DNA of 35,179 nt, taken from an uncultured Bacteroidales bacterium (GTDB taxonomy: Bacteria > Bacteroidota > Bacteroidia > Bacteroidales > Paludibacteraceae). Position 1 is the first letter of the stretch; every line of letters begins with the position of its first letter. Made by a program: the position numbers and the translations under genes. Below, piece by piece: positions 18,961-28,537 of this stretch. A model generated the notes under the pieces. It was not told the DNA's origin, did no database searches, and worked only from the letters and a program-made list of their open reading frames with translations. Where the stretch lies: positions 1 to 35,179 of the forward strand of contig CAMVHW010000004.1 of assembly GCA_947167395.1 (NCBI GenBank), given 5' to 3'.

Positions 18961-20577
18961 TTAATGATATAAGAAACGTTTGATACTCCTTTTGGGAGTT
19001 TTGTCAAATGCTTCTTTCATTATTTCCACATGATGCAATTTGCTATAATTAGGCAACATCTCGTTGATACGTTTCAGCAGGTCTTCCGCTGCGGCTTTGA
19101 GCGAGTCTTGCAATTTGACCTTCTCTTGGTCGGGGAAGATAAGAGCCACCAGTTTACCTTCCCTCTCCACTACAAGCGACTCCTCCACCAACGAGTCGTT
19201 ATTGATTCGACTTTCTATGTCTTCCGGATAGATATTTTGACCTGTCGAACCTAAAATCATTGTTTTCAGTCGTCCTTTGACAAAGATATTCTTTTTTCTG
19301 TCCAATGTACCGAGGTCGCCTGTACGGAACCAACCGTCACGAGTGAAAGCCGCTTGGGTGGCTTCCTCGTTCTTATAATAACCTATCATCAGATTGTCGC
19401 CTCTTACTTGCAACTCACCCACTCCGTTCTCATTGGGGTCAGCCACTCTCACTTCCATTCCCTTAACCGGCTTACCGCCTGAACGGGCCTTGAAGTTATG
19501 CACCATCTCACCACCGATAAGAGGTCCGCATTCGGTCATCCCATAACCTACCGACAAAGGGAAATGAACGTCCATCAGACAACGCTCAACATCCTTGTCT
19601 ATTGCCGCTCCGCCGCAGATAAAGTAACGCAGATGGCCACCAAAAGTCTTCTTCAAGTTATACTTTACCACAGCACGGATGATATTTCCCACAATAGGCA
19701 CGTTCCACCATATACGGATATTGCGTTTGGTTACCTTTGGAGCAATATGTTTCTTATAAATCTTCTCTATGACCAACGGCACTGTTACCACCAAATAGGG
19801 TTGGACATCTTGCAGTGCTTTGAGTAATATACTCGGCGTTGGAGTACGAGAGAGAAAATAGACGGTGCAACCCGAACAGAGAGGATAGAGCAATTCGCAC
19901 ACCTGACCATACATGTGCGCCAATGGTAACATAGAAACGATCTTCTCACCGGGAAGAGCAGGCAACGTTTCTTTACCGACCTCCACATTGTTGCTCAACG
20001 AGCGATTGGTAAGCATTACACCCTTAGGATTGCCCGTTGAACCTGATGTATAGTTAATAAGAACCAAATCGTCGAGGTTGTACGTACAAAAGCCTTCAAA
20101 CTCATCTTCCGAGACAGGAGTATCGTTCCATTCTTCCCAAGTATGCCAAGCCTTTTCCGTTCCGTATAGAATAGAGAAATCTGAAAGAGAAACGATGGCT
20201 TCCATTTCGGGTAACTCTTCATTTTTCAGTTGTTCCCACACAAAAGGTCCGACAAAGAGCATACGCGAATCGGAATGTTGGAGCAAGCGGCTTATATCCT
20301 GTGCCACAAAGTCTTGCAGAATGCTTACGATAACACCTCTATATGCAGCAATAGCCAAATAAGCCACAGCCCAGTTGGCACAATTACGACCTGCAAGAGC
20401 CACCTTATCACCCGCCTTTATCCCCATACGCTCAAACAGCAAATCCAAATGACGGATTTGCTGTCCAAGTTGCCTGAATGTATAACTCTTTGCATCATCT
20501 CCCGAATAATCGACCAACGCGAGTTGATCGGGATAGTGCGCAATCATCGAATCCAAATAGGCCAAATAATGCTGCAT
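18961..20577 (-). CDS. AMP-dependent acyl-CoA synthetase/ligase (copy 2 of tandem pair)
   Basis: INYTSGSTGNPKGVML, GYGMTECGPL, GWFRTGDLG, KTPKRSIKRFLYH. The ORF track starts at 20646, but ATG at 20577 (MQHYLAYLDSMIAHYPDQLALVDY) avoids a 62-nt overlap and fits the family N-terminus. Confidence 0.9.
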   Translation of the reverse strand: MQHYLAYLDSMIAHYPDQLALVDYSGDDAKSYTFRQLGQQIRHLDLLFERMGIKAGDKVALAGRNCANWAVAYLAIAAYRGVIVSILQDFVAQDISRLLQHSDSRMLFVGPFVWEQLKNEELPEMEAIVSLSDFSILYGTEKAWHTWEEWNDTPVSEDEFEGFCTYNLDDLVLINYTSGSTGNPKGVMLTNRSLSNNVEVGKETLPALPGEKIVSMLPLAHMYGQVCELLYPLCSGCTVYFLSRTPTPSILLKALQDVQPYLVVTVPLVIEKIYKKHIAPKVTKRNIRIWWNVPIVGNIIRAVVKYNLKKTFGGHLRYFICGGAAIDKDVERCLMDVHFPLSVGYGMTECGPLIGGEMVHNFKARSGGKPVKGMEVRVADPNENGVGELQVRGDNLMIGYYKNEEATQAAFTRDGWFRTGDLGTLDRKKNIFVKGRLKTMILGSTGQNIYPEDIESRINNDSLVEESLVVEREGKLVALIFPDQEKVKLQDSLKAAAEDLLKRINEMLPNYSKLHHVEIMKEAFDKTPKRSIKRFLYH

Positions 20578-20584
20578 ATCAGTT

Positions 20585-22225
20585 TTATGAATATAAGAAG
20601 CGTTTGATAGACTTTTTCGGAGTCTTTTCAAACTCTTTGTCAACAATCTCTATATCTGCTATCTTGCTATATTGAGGCAAACGATTATTAGAGAGTTGCA
20701 TCCACTGCTTTTTCATCTCGTCCATCGTCTTGCCTGCGGTATCATAATCAGCGTCGGGGAACACCAGAGCCACCAACTTACCTTCACGAGACACCACTAC
20801 CGACTCTGCCACTCCTTCGTTGCTATTGACTATATTCTCTATCTCTTCCGGATAGATATTCTGTCCGCTGGGACCAAGAATCATATTCTTGCTTCTTCCT
20901 CGAATAAAAAGGTATCCGTCAGCGTCAACCACGCCCAAGTCGCCTGTTCTGAGCCAACCGTCTTTGGTAAAGACTGCCTTGGTTGCCTCCTCGTTCTTAT
21001 AGTAACCTATCATATTGGCTTCACCCTTAACCTGTATCTCACCCACAATGTTTTGCGGGTCGGTTGAGTCAATACGCAGATCCATACGGTCAACTATCTT
21101 ACCGCACGAATGTAACTTAAACTCCTGCCACGGCACGTAAGAGATGAGCGGACCGCACTCGGTCATACCATAACCTACAAGGAAGGGGAAGTTAATGTCT
21201 TTCAGGCATTGTTCCACTTCGCTATTGAGCGCAGCACCACCTATAATAAGGTGTTCAACCTTGCCGCCGAAAGCGTCAAGCAAACCTTGTTTAACTTTAT
21301 TGCGGATGATTCGACCCACAATAGGCATATTCCACATCAAACGTACAATAGGCTTCCTGACAATAGGACGCAGTTTCTTTTGATAGATCTTCTCTATAAT
21401 AAGCGGAACCATAAAGATAAGATATGGTTTACACTCTTTGAAAGCCTTCATCAGAGTGGGAGTAGCCATACGAGGAATATAATAAATATGTGTACCGCCT
21501 GCCACTTGATAGAGAAACTCAAAAGCCATACCGAACATGTGAGCCAAGGGCAAAAGCGAAACCATTGTCTTGCTCGGGTCGTTAGGGATATGCTCTACGC
21601 CAAAAGTTACGTTGGTACTCAATGAGCGATAGGTCAGCATAACGCCCTTGGGGCTGCTTGTGGTACCGGAAGTATAGTTAATCAGTGCCAACTCGTCCAG
21701 ATTGTCGGTATGATAATTGATGTCATCGGCAGTAAAACCGTTAGGATGAGCCTCCTCATACAACTTATCCATATTGGCTATGGCTTCGCGTATATCATCA
21801 TCGGCTGCATAGATAACGCTGAAATCCATATAACCTATAATGGCGCGCAGGTTAGGCATCTTCTCAGCCTTAACTTTCTTGGCGACCATAGGTCCGGCAA
21901 GCAGTATCTTGGCTTCGGAATGATTAACTAATTTCTCAATGTCCTCACCCGTAAAATCGGGTAATATACTTACACCGATAGCACGGTATGCCAATATGGA
22001 CAGATAACTGATTGCCCAGTTGCTGCTATTAACGCCGCAAAAAGCAATCTTATCACCGGGTTTAACGCCACAAGCCACGTAGGCAAGACGAAGTTTCTCC
22101 AATTGAATAGCAACTTCGCCGTATGTATAATTTACATTTTCCCCAAAGTCACTAAAAGCGGGACCATTCCAGTTGGTCTTCATTACCTTATTGAGATAGG
22201 TAAAGAAATGTTTTGTTTGTGTCAT
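20585..22225 (-). CDS. AMP-dependent acyl-CoA synthetase/ligase (copy 1 of tandem pair)
   Basis: 546 aa; INYTSGTTSSPKGVMLTYRSLS, GYGMTECGPLISY, GWLRTGDLG, KTPKKSIKRFLYS. Confidence 0.93.
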   Translation of the reverse strand: MTQTKHFFTYLNKVMKTNWNGPAFSDFGENVNYTYGEVAIQLEKLRLAYVACGVKPGDKIAFCGVNSSNWAISYLSILAYRAIGVSILPDFTGEDIEKLVNHSEAKILLAGPMVAKKVKAEKMPNLRAIIGYMDFSVIYAADDDIREAIANMDKLYEEAHPNGFTADDINYHTDNLDELALINYTSGTTSSPKGVMLTYRSLSTNVTFGVEHIPNDPSKTMVSLLPLAHMFGMAFEFLYQVAGGTHIYYIPRMATPTLMKAFKECKPYLIFMVPLIIEKIYQKKLRPIVRKPIVRLMWNMPIVGRIIRNKVKQGLLDAFGGKVEHLIIGGAALNSEVEQCLKDINFPFLVGYGMTECGPLISYVPWQEFKLHSCGKIVDRMDLRIDSTDPQNIVGEIQVKGEANMIGYYKNEEATKAVFTKDGWLRTGDLGVVDADGYLFIRGRSKNMILGPSGQNIYPEEIENIVNSNEGVAESVVVSREGKLVALVFPDADYDTAGKTMDEMKKQWMQLSNNRLPQYSKIADIEIVDKEFEKTPKKSIKRFLYS

Positions 22226-22278
22226 AATTTAATCTTGTTTATATGTGCATTTTTTGTCATTTTCATATCAAAACGCGA

Positions 22279-22309
22279 CAAAAATATGCCATTTCAACAA
22301 GTCGCTCAA
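22279..22309 (-). promoter_or_regulatory. Bacteroidetes-type promoter for the acyl-CoA synthetase pair and TonB receptor
   Basis: Minus strand TATTTTTG (22286-22279) with TTG at 22309-22307, spacer 20. Confidence 0.5.
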
Positions 22310-22372
22310 CCATTCGCCGCTGATAGCAAAATAGTAGGGATTAAACGGAATTTTTCGGGGTGAAAAATATAA

Positions 22373-22408
22373 ATATGGGGTAAAACAAGCCTACTTGCAA
22401 CCCCATAT
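22373..22408 (-). terminator. Probable intrinsic terminator downstream of nagB
   Basis: Perfect 9-bp inverted repeat atatggggt (22373-22381) / accccatat (22400-22408), inner caag/cttg stem, then TATATTTTT on the minus strand, directly after the nagB stop. Confidence 0.6.
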
Positions 22409-22412
22409 AGTA

Positions 22413-23222
22413 TCACAGAAGAGTATCGGGATTGAGGTTCTTTTTCTCTATATCGAGAAAATACTTGTATGTACCCACTTTCAGTTCGTCGCAGGCAGCC
22501 TCATCGCATACTATAATACCATGAGGGTGCATTTGGAGAGCGGAAACAGTCCACATGTGGCTAATGGGTTTCTCTATGGCGTGCAACAAAGCACGTGCTT
22601 TTTGATGACCATTAACCAATATGAGTACCTGCTTGGCATCCATAATAGTGGCAACACCTACGGTTAGTGCGCTCTTGGGAACCTTGTTAGGGTCGTTATC
22701 AAAGAAACGGGAGTTGGCAATCAGAGTGTCGGTGGTCAGTTCCTTTATTCGTGTACGAGAAGAGAGGGACGACCCGGGTTCGTTAAATGCTATATGACCG
22801 TCCGGACCAATACCGCCTACAAAGAGATGGATACCACCCGCCTGCATAATCTTTTGTTCGTAGCGAGCACACTCACCTATCAGGTCTGCCGCATTGCCGT
22901 TGAGGATATTAACGTTCTCCTTGCGTATATCTATATGCGAGAAGAAATTGTTCCACATAAAAGAATGATAACTCTCCGGATGGTCTTCGGCAATACCTAC
23001 ATACTCATCCATATTAAAAGTTATGACATTACGGAACGACACTTTACCTGATTCGTATAACTTAATCAGTTCCTTATACATCCCCAAGGGGCTGCTGCCT
23101 GTTGGCAAACCCAATACAAAAGGACGACTTTCCTTGGGAGCAAAGTTATTGATTTGTTGAGCAACATAATTAGCAGCCCAACGAGAAACAAGTTCGTAAG
23201 AAGGTTCGATTATAACTCTCAT
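22413..23222 (-). CDS. nagB: Glucosamine-6-phosphate deaminase
   Basis: 269 aa; [43 protein letters not shown]. Confidence 0.96.
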   Translation of the reverse strand: MRVIIEPSYELVSRWAANYVAQQINNFAPKESRPFVLGLPTGSSPLGMYKELIKLYESGKVSFRNVITFNMDEYVGIAEDHPESYHSFMWNNFFSHIDIRKENVNILNGNAADLIGECARYEQKIMQAGGIHLFVGGIGPDGHIAFNEPGSSLSSRTRIKELTTDTLIANSRFFDNDPNKVPKSALTVGVATIMDAKQVLILVNGHQKARALLHAIEKPISHMWTVSALQMHPHGIIVCDEAACDELKVGTYKYFLDIEKKNLNPDTLL

Positions 23223-23285
23223 AAAAGTACGATTTAATCGGAATAATTCGGATTCTTTTTCTGTCGATTTAAGACATTGAATAAA

Positions 23286-25316
23286 TCAATGATTCTTTTT
23301 TAGCACCACTGCCGAGCGTGCAGGCAGATACAATTTGAGCCAACCTTTATGGTCAGGCTGATACAGAGGGTCAGGATTAGTAAAATGCTCTACCGAATCG
23401 TCTGCCAATCCAAAACCGGCATAGGCTGTATTATCCGTGTTAAGTACGACACGATAACTACCCTCTTCGGTCAAGATGCCATAATCGAAATACGAACGCT
23501 GACCACTCCAGTTGAACACGAAAATAAGATTCCCTCTTCTAAAAGCGTGGACTTGGTCGCCTTCTTTATCCCACAGCACTTCTATCGGACTGCTCATAAA
23601 TGGTTTGGCTGCATACTTCTCTGTCATAAGCAGATGAACCATATCCTTGTCGAAACGATTGAGGTCGCTATAATAGAAGTTCTCATTGTCAGCCAATGAC
23701 CACTGACGACGAGCATAATGGTAACTCCAGTTATTACCTTGACGCGGGAAGTCAATCCATTCGGGGTGCCCGAACTCATTACCCATAAAGTTGAGATAAC
23801 CTCCGTTGGCAGTGGAAGCCGTAATGAGGCGAATCATCTTATGGAGTGCAATACCGCGATTGACCATATAGGTGTCGTGACCATGCTCAAAGTGCCAATA
23901 CATATCGGAATCAACCAAACGGAAGATGATAGTCTTATCTCCCACCAAGGCTTGGTCGTGGCTCTCGGCATAAGATATATTACGTTCGTCACCACGACGA
24001 TTGGTCATCTCGTAGAATATATGTCCTGCCTTCCAATCCTCGTCCTTAACTTCCTTTATGTACTTAATCCAAAAGTCGGGTATGCCCATAGCCATACGAT
24101 AGTCAAAACCTATACCGCCATCCTTACGCGGGGCAGCCAAGCCGGGCATACCTGACATATCCTCGGCTATGGTGATGGCATTGGGTACAAAGTCGTGAAT
24201 GAGTTGGTTAGCCAAGGTAAGATAACAGATAGCATCTCCGTCGGCATTAGGAGTATAATAACAATCATATCCGTTGAAGTCCTCACCCAAGCCATGACTC
24301 AGATACATCATCGATGTTACACCATCGAAACGGAAACCGTCGAAACGATATTCGTCCAACCAGTACTTGCAGTTAGACAAAAGGAAATGAAGGACTTCGT
24401 TTTTCTGATAATTGAAGCACAGGCTATCCCAAGCCGGGTGTTCGCGTCGCGGACCGTCGTGGAAATACTGATAGGGAGTGCCGTCTTGGCGAGCAAGACC
24501 TTCTTGTTCATTCTTAACAGAGTGAGAATGAACAATATCCATAATAACAGCCATTCCCCGTCCGTGAGCATCGTCTATCAACGCTTTCAACTCTTCCGGC
24601 GTACCGAAACGCGAAGAAGCGGCAAAGAAAGAAGACACGTGATAACCAAAAGAGCCATAATAAGGGTGCTCTTGAATAGCCATTATCTGAATGCAGTTAT
24701 ATCCCAAATTCGCTATACGCGGCAGCACTTCCTGTCGGAAATGCTCGTATGAAGCCACCACGGGCTGCTCACTTGACATACCTATATGACATTCATAAAT
24801 GAAAAGGCTTTGCTTCTTTATATTGGGATGTGCTTCGTTTTTCCACTCATAGGCTGTGGGAGTCCATACTTGCGCAGAGAAGAGTTTGGTTTGTTCGTCT
24901 TGCACAACTCTATTAGCGTATGCGGGGATGCGCTCACCGCTACCTCCGTCCCATTCAACCAATAGTTTATAATACTGCTGATGTTTTATCTGCGAGCGTT
25001 TCCAAGTACCTTCCCAAACGCCGTTATCAATTCGTTTGAGGCGATAAGCCTCGTCTTTCTGCCAGTTGTTCATATCACCGAGTATATAAACAGCAGAGGC
25101 AGCAGGCAACCATTCGCGCATTACCCAACCTTTGGAAGTTTGGTGTAAGCCGAAATATAAATAGCCGTTAGCCCAGTCAACAAGCGGCTGACCATTGGTT
25201 ATTTGTTCTTGTTTTTGGTAGGAGTAATCAAATCTGCCTTGGATAGCACTTTCAAATGGCAGCAGATAGGGGTCGTTTGCGACGAGTTTGAGCCTCGTCT
25301 TATGTGTTTGAGCCAT
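23286..25316 (-). CDS. glgB: 1,4-alpha-glucan branching enzyme (GH13)
   Basis: 676 aa; CBM48-like N-terminus (EWLPAASAVYILGDMNNW), VIMDIVHSHSVKNEQEGL, YRFDGFRFDGVTSMMY, TIAEDMSGMPG, YAESHDQALVGDKT. Confidence 0.95.
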   Translation of the reverse strand: MAQTHKTRLKLVANDPYLLPFESAIQGRFDYSYQKQEQITNGQPLVDWANGYLYFGLHQTSKGWVMREWLPAASAVYILGDMNNWQKDEAYRLKRIDNGVWEGTWKRSQIKHQQYYKLLVEWDGGSGERIPAYANRVVQDEQTKLFSAQVWTPTAYEWKNEAHPNIKKQSLFIYECHIGMSSEQPVVASYEHFRQEVLPRIANLGYNCIQIMAIQEHPYYGSFGYHVSSFFAASSRFGTPEELKALIDDAHGRGMAVIMDIVHSHSVKNEQEGLARQDGTPYQYFHDGPRREHPAWDSLCFNYQKNEVLHFLLSNCKYWLDEYRFDGFRFDGVTSMMYLSHGLGEDFNGYDCYYTPNADGDAICYLTLANQLIHDFVPNAITIAEDMSGMPGLAAPRKDGGIGFDYRMAMGIPDFWIKYIKEVKDEDWKAGHIFYEMTNRRGDERNISYAESHDQALVGDKTIIFRLVDSDMYWHFEHGHDTYMVNRGIALHKMIRLITASTANGGYLNFMGNEFGHPEWIDFPRQGNNWSYHYARRQWSLADNENFYYSDLNRFDKDMVHLLMTEKYAAKPFMSSPIEVLWDKEGDQVHAFRRGNLIFVFNWSGQRSYFDYGILTEEGSYRVVLNTDNTAYAGFGLADDSVEHFTNPDPLYQPDHKGWLKLYLPARSAVVLKKNH

Positions 25317-25322
25317 AATAAA

Positions 25323-25778
25323 TTACGATTGCACGCGAGTTTTGACAATCAGTTTACGCAAAGAGCGACCGGGAGCGATACCGGGTCTGTGCGCATCACT
25401 GGGGAAGAATACAACGAAATACCCGATGGGGACATCAAAAAGAATCTGCGAAGCGTCGCTGAACAACTCAACGTCTTTACCTTCATCATACTCTTGGATT
25501 TCCTGTTGACAATCCACTTGAGGTTTCCAACCCATCGTTTCGGTATCAGTCATAGGAACCTGAATATCAATATAATCACGATGAGCCTCCATAGGCAGAC
25601 TTTTCTCGTCTTTACCTTTAAGGTCTATGATATTGATAAATAAGTCGTCACCGTCCAGACGGACTTTACAAGCGGGAAATTGTTCTAACTCATTGTCGTT
25701 GTAGAACTGAATAAAACGTTCCAATCCGGGAACGCTGTCATAATACAAATCTGCGTTTTCAATTTTATCTATAATCAT
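25323..25778 (-). CDS. YhcH/YjgK/YiaL family protein
   Basis: MIIDKIENADLYYDSVPGLERFIQFYN ... HRDYIDIQVPMTDTETMGWK ... VVFFPSDAHRPGIAPG. The track ORF starts at 25853, but a promoter -7 element lies at 25830-25823, inside that extension; ATG at 25778 is preferred. Confidence 0.88.
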   Translation of the reverse strand: MIIDKIENADLYYDSVPGLERFIQFYNDNELEQFPACKVRLDGDDLFINIIDLKGKDEKSLPMEAHRDYIDIQVPMTDTETMGWKPQVDCQQEIQEYDEGKDVELFSDASQILFDVPIGYFVVFFPSDAHRPGIAPGRSLRKLIVKTRVQS

Positions 25779-25822
25779 AATAACTATTCGGGAATGAACC
25801 CGATTTTGGTTAAGAGCGGCGA

Positions 25823-25853
25823 CAAAAGTAGAGTGAAAATGATAAATATGCAA
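25823..25853 (-). promoter_or_regulatory. Bacteroidetes-type promoter for yhcH-glgB-nagB
   Basis: Minus strand TTG (25853-25851) - 20 nt - TACTTTTG (25830-25823). Confidence 0.55.
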
Positions 25854-25890
25854 CCTATAAGGTTGTTTTTAAGATAAAAAGCAAAACTGA

Positions 25891-25924
25891 CTTGTAGATG
25901 TGGCAAATAAAGCAGTACTTTTGC
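25891..25924 (+). promoter_or_regulatory. Bacteroidetes-type promoter for proA
   Basis: CTTG 25891-25894, spacer 21, TACTTTTGC 25916-25924. Confidence 0.55.
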
Positions 25925-25962
25925 GGCGTTAAAACACACGAATTTATTACCACTAAACACTT

Positions 25963-27147
25963 ATGAATACTGACTTAACGAACTTTTTTGTCGGAGCCAA
26001 AGAAGCCTCTCGCTCTATATCTCTGCTATCTGACGACCAGCGCAACAGCATACTACGAAAGGTTGCTGATGCAATAGAAGATTCCATCTCTATCATATTG
26101 GAATCCAATCGACAAGATTTGGAAAAAATGGATAAAGCCAATCCGTTGTACGATCGTCTTTTGCTTAACGAGCAACGTATTCACGGCATAGCCAATGATA
26201 TGCGTCACGTTGCCCAACTGCCCTCTCCGTTAGGCAAGAAAAGCAAAGAAAGCACTCTGCCCAACGGCATACATCTTCATCGTATCAGCGTTCCCTATGG
26301 AGTTATCGGAGTGATATACGAAGCGCGTCCCAATGTAACCTACGACGTATTCTCTCTATGCTTTAAGAGCGGTAATGTGTCGGTATTGAAAGGCGGCAAG
26401 GACGCAGAGCAAAGTAATATATGCGCAGTGAATATCATCCGCAGCGTATTGAGCCAAGAAGGTATAGACGAGCGTTGCATAACCTTATTACCCGCCACTC
26501 ACGAAGCCACCGAGGCAATGCTGACCGCAGTAGGATATGTAGACGTATGCATACCTCGCGGCAGCCGTCGCTTGATAGACTTTGTTCGTGACCACGCCAA
26601 AGTACCCGTTATAGAAACAGGAGCAGGTGTGGTACATATATATTTTGACAAGGACGGCGATTTGGAGAAAGGGCAACGTATTATCAATAATGCCAAGACA
26701 AGACGAATAAGCGTTTGCAACGCTCTCGATTGCTTGGTTATTCATAAAGACAGGGAGAAAGACCTTCGTCAACTGCTTGCACCTATGGACGGCAAAGTGG
26801 AATATCATTTTGACACATTCGGTAAAGAGTGGATGTCATACGACTTGTCCATCAAAGTGGTTGACTCTTTGGACGAGGCTATCAGTTTTATACAACAGCA
26901 TACCAGCGGTCATTCCGAGTCTATCATCACTGAAAACAGAGAGGCGGCATTACGATTTGAGAAAGAGATAGACGCTGCTTGTATATATTGGAATCTGCCT
27001 ACTTCTTTTACCGATGGCGGAGAGTTCGGATTGGGTGCGGAAATAGGTATCTCAACTCAAAAAATGGGACCTCGCGGTCCTATGGGTTTGGAAGAAATAA
27101 CGACATATAAATGGATAGTGGAAGGCGATGGTCAGATTCGCCCGTAA
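25963..27147 (+). CDS. proA: Gamma-glutamyl phosphate reductase
   Basis: 394 aa; RISVPYGVIGVIYEARPNVTYDVFSLCFKSGNVSVLKGGKDA, PRGSRRLIDFV, ETGAGVVHIYFD, GLGAEIGISTQKMGPRGPMGLEEITTYKW. Confidence 0.97.
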   Translation: MNTDLTNFFVGAKEASRSISLLSDDQRNSILRKVADAIEDSISIILESNRQDLEKMDKANPLYDRLLLNEQRIHGIANDMRHVAQLPSPLGKKSKESTLPNGIHLHRISVPYGVIGVIYEARPNVTYDVFSLCFKSGNVSVLKGGKDAEQSNICAVNIIRSVLSQEGIDERCITLLPATHEATEAMLTAVGYVDVCIPRGSRRLIDFVRDHAKVPVIETGAGVVHIYFDKDGDLEKGQRIINNAKTRRISVCNALDCLVIHKDREKDLRQLLAPMDGKVEYHFDTFGKEWMSYDLSIKVVDSLDEAISFIQQHTSGHSESIITENREAALRFEKEIDAACIYWNLPTSFTDGGEFGLGAEIGISTQKMGPRGPMGLEEITTYKWIVEGDGQIRP

Positions 27148-27171
27148 CACAACATAAAACATACATTTTCT

Positions 27172-28536
27172 ATGATTTCATCGAAGAAATACATATACAT
27201 TCTTCTACTTATTTTTTCTCTCTCTTCATTTGCTCAATCACCTGAAAAAGCCAATAACCTTTTTGAGTCGGGCAAATATGAAGAAGCGTTGGTTAAATAT
27301 GAGAAATTATATAAAAAGAACCCTCGCAACATTCTCTATACCTATCGTTTGGCACGGTGTTATCAGGAAAACAGCCAATGGGACAAGGCCATACCCCTAT
27401 TCGACAAAACAGGTAAGAAATATCCTTTAACTTACCTTTTTTTAGGGGAGTGTTACCAAGCCCTGTGGCAATCGGAAGAAGCCGTCAATGCATATAAGCA
27501 ATACCTCACGCTAAAGCCTCACGATGAACGTAAAGACTATATTCAATCGCAAATAGAGATAGCCGAAAAACGCCAACGGTATATCAAGAGAGTGGCAGAC
27601 TTACAAATCATTGACTCTGTTATCGTGGCTAAACAACACATCTTGGATGCCTACACTTTAAGCGAAGAGAGCGGCAAACTGTTAAGCAACGAGCAGAACG
27701 ACTATATTTACGAAAATCAGCGTGGAGACAGACGTTATTATGCTATTGACAATGACTCCAATCGCCATATCTTCCAACAATACCGCTTATTGGCGGATTG
27801 GGCTAAAGCGGAGCAGTTGCCTCAAAGCGTCAATCGGTCAGACAAACAAGACTTTCCGTTCGTGATGAGCGATGGCGTAACAATGTATTTTGCTTCACAA
27901 TCGGAAGACGGTTTAGGCGGATGGGATATATATATGTCGCGTTATAACTCATCCACCAACTCATTTACCAACTCTGAAAATATCGGATTCCCATTCAATT
28001 CTGAATATAACGATTATCTGTATGCCGCAGACGAACAACAGGGTATAGGTTATTTTGCCACCGACCGTTTCTGTTCTGCAGATAGCGTTATTGTCTATCG
28101 TTTTGTATTGGAAGAACAAACCAATTATTTACCTCGAACGATGGAAAGCGATTCGTTGGCACTATATGCACAGTTAAAAACTTATCACGTAGGCACTATG
28201 CCGGAGCGAAAAACAGAGCCTCAACACGAAGAAAAGGCTCAAAAAACAGAGTCCATACGTTTTGTTATCAACGATGAGGTCATATATACTTCCATTGAGG
28301 ACTTCCGAACAGAGGAAGGAAAAGCGTTGTTTGGTCAATTGCAAGAATGCCGCCGACAACTACAAGATGTGGAAAAAAGATTATCCGCATTAAGGCAAAC
28401 CTACCAAACATCTTCGGGTATAGAACGCAGTAATATGTCAGAACAAATCATTACTGCGGAACAAGACAAAGAACACTTACAAGGGCGTTGTAAGCAACTG
28501 GAGCAACAGATAAGAGTCTTGGAACAGATTCAATGA
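27172..28536 (+). CDS. TPR / PD40-type beta-propeller-like exported protein with C-terminal coiled coil
   Basis: 454 aa; signal peptide; TPR helices (ANNLFESGKYEEALVKYEKLYKKNP); PD40-like FVMSDGVTMYFASQSEDGLGGWDIYMSRYN...GYFATDRF; C-terminal heptad-like Gln/Glu/Leu region. Confidence 0.75.
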   Translation: MISSKKYIYILLLIFSLSSFAQSPEKANNLFESGKYEEALVKYEKLYKKNPRNILYTYRLARCYQENSQWDKAIPLFDKTGKKYPLTYLFLGECYQALWQSEEAVNAYKQYLTLKPHDERKDYIQSQIEIAEKRQRYIKRVADLQIIDSVIVAKQHILDAYTLSEESGKLLSNEQNDYIYENQRGDRRYYAIDNDSNRHIFQQYRLLADWAKAEQLPQSVNRSDKQDFPFVMSDGVTMYFASQSEDGLGGWDIYMSRYNSSTNSFTNSENIGFPFNSEYNDYLYAADEQQGIGYFATDRFCSADSVIVYRFVLEEQTNYLPRTMESDSLALYAQLKTYHVGTMPERKTEPQHEEKAQKTESIRFVINDEVIYTSIEDFRTEEGKALFGQLQECRRQLQDVEKRLSALRQTYQTSSGIERSNMSEQIITAEQDKEHLQGRCKQLEQQIRVLEQIQ

Positions 28537-28537
28537 T

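Noticed and set aside
20578-20646. N-terminal extension MLTKSLKRLRKSLSNASYIHKTD of the second acyl-CoA synthetase
   Set aside because: It overlaps the C-terminal codons of the upstream synthetase; ATG at 20577 gives a standard N-terminus.
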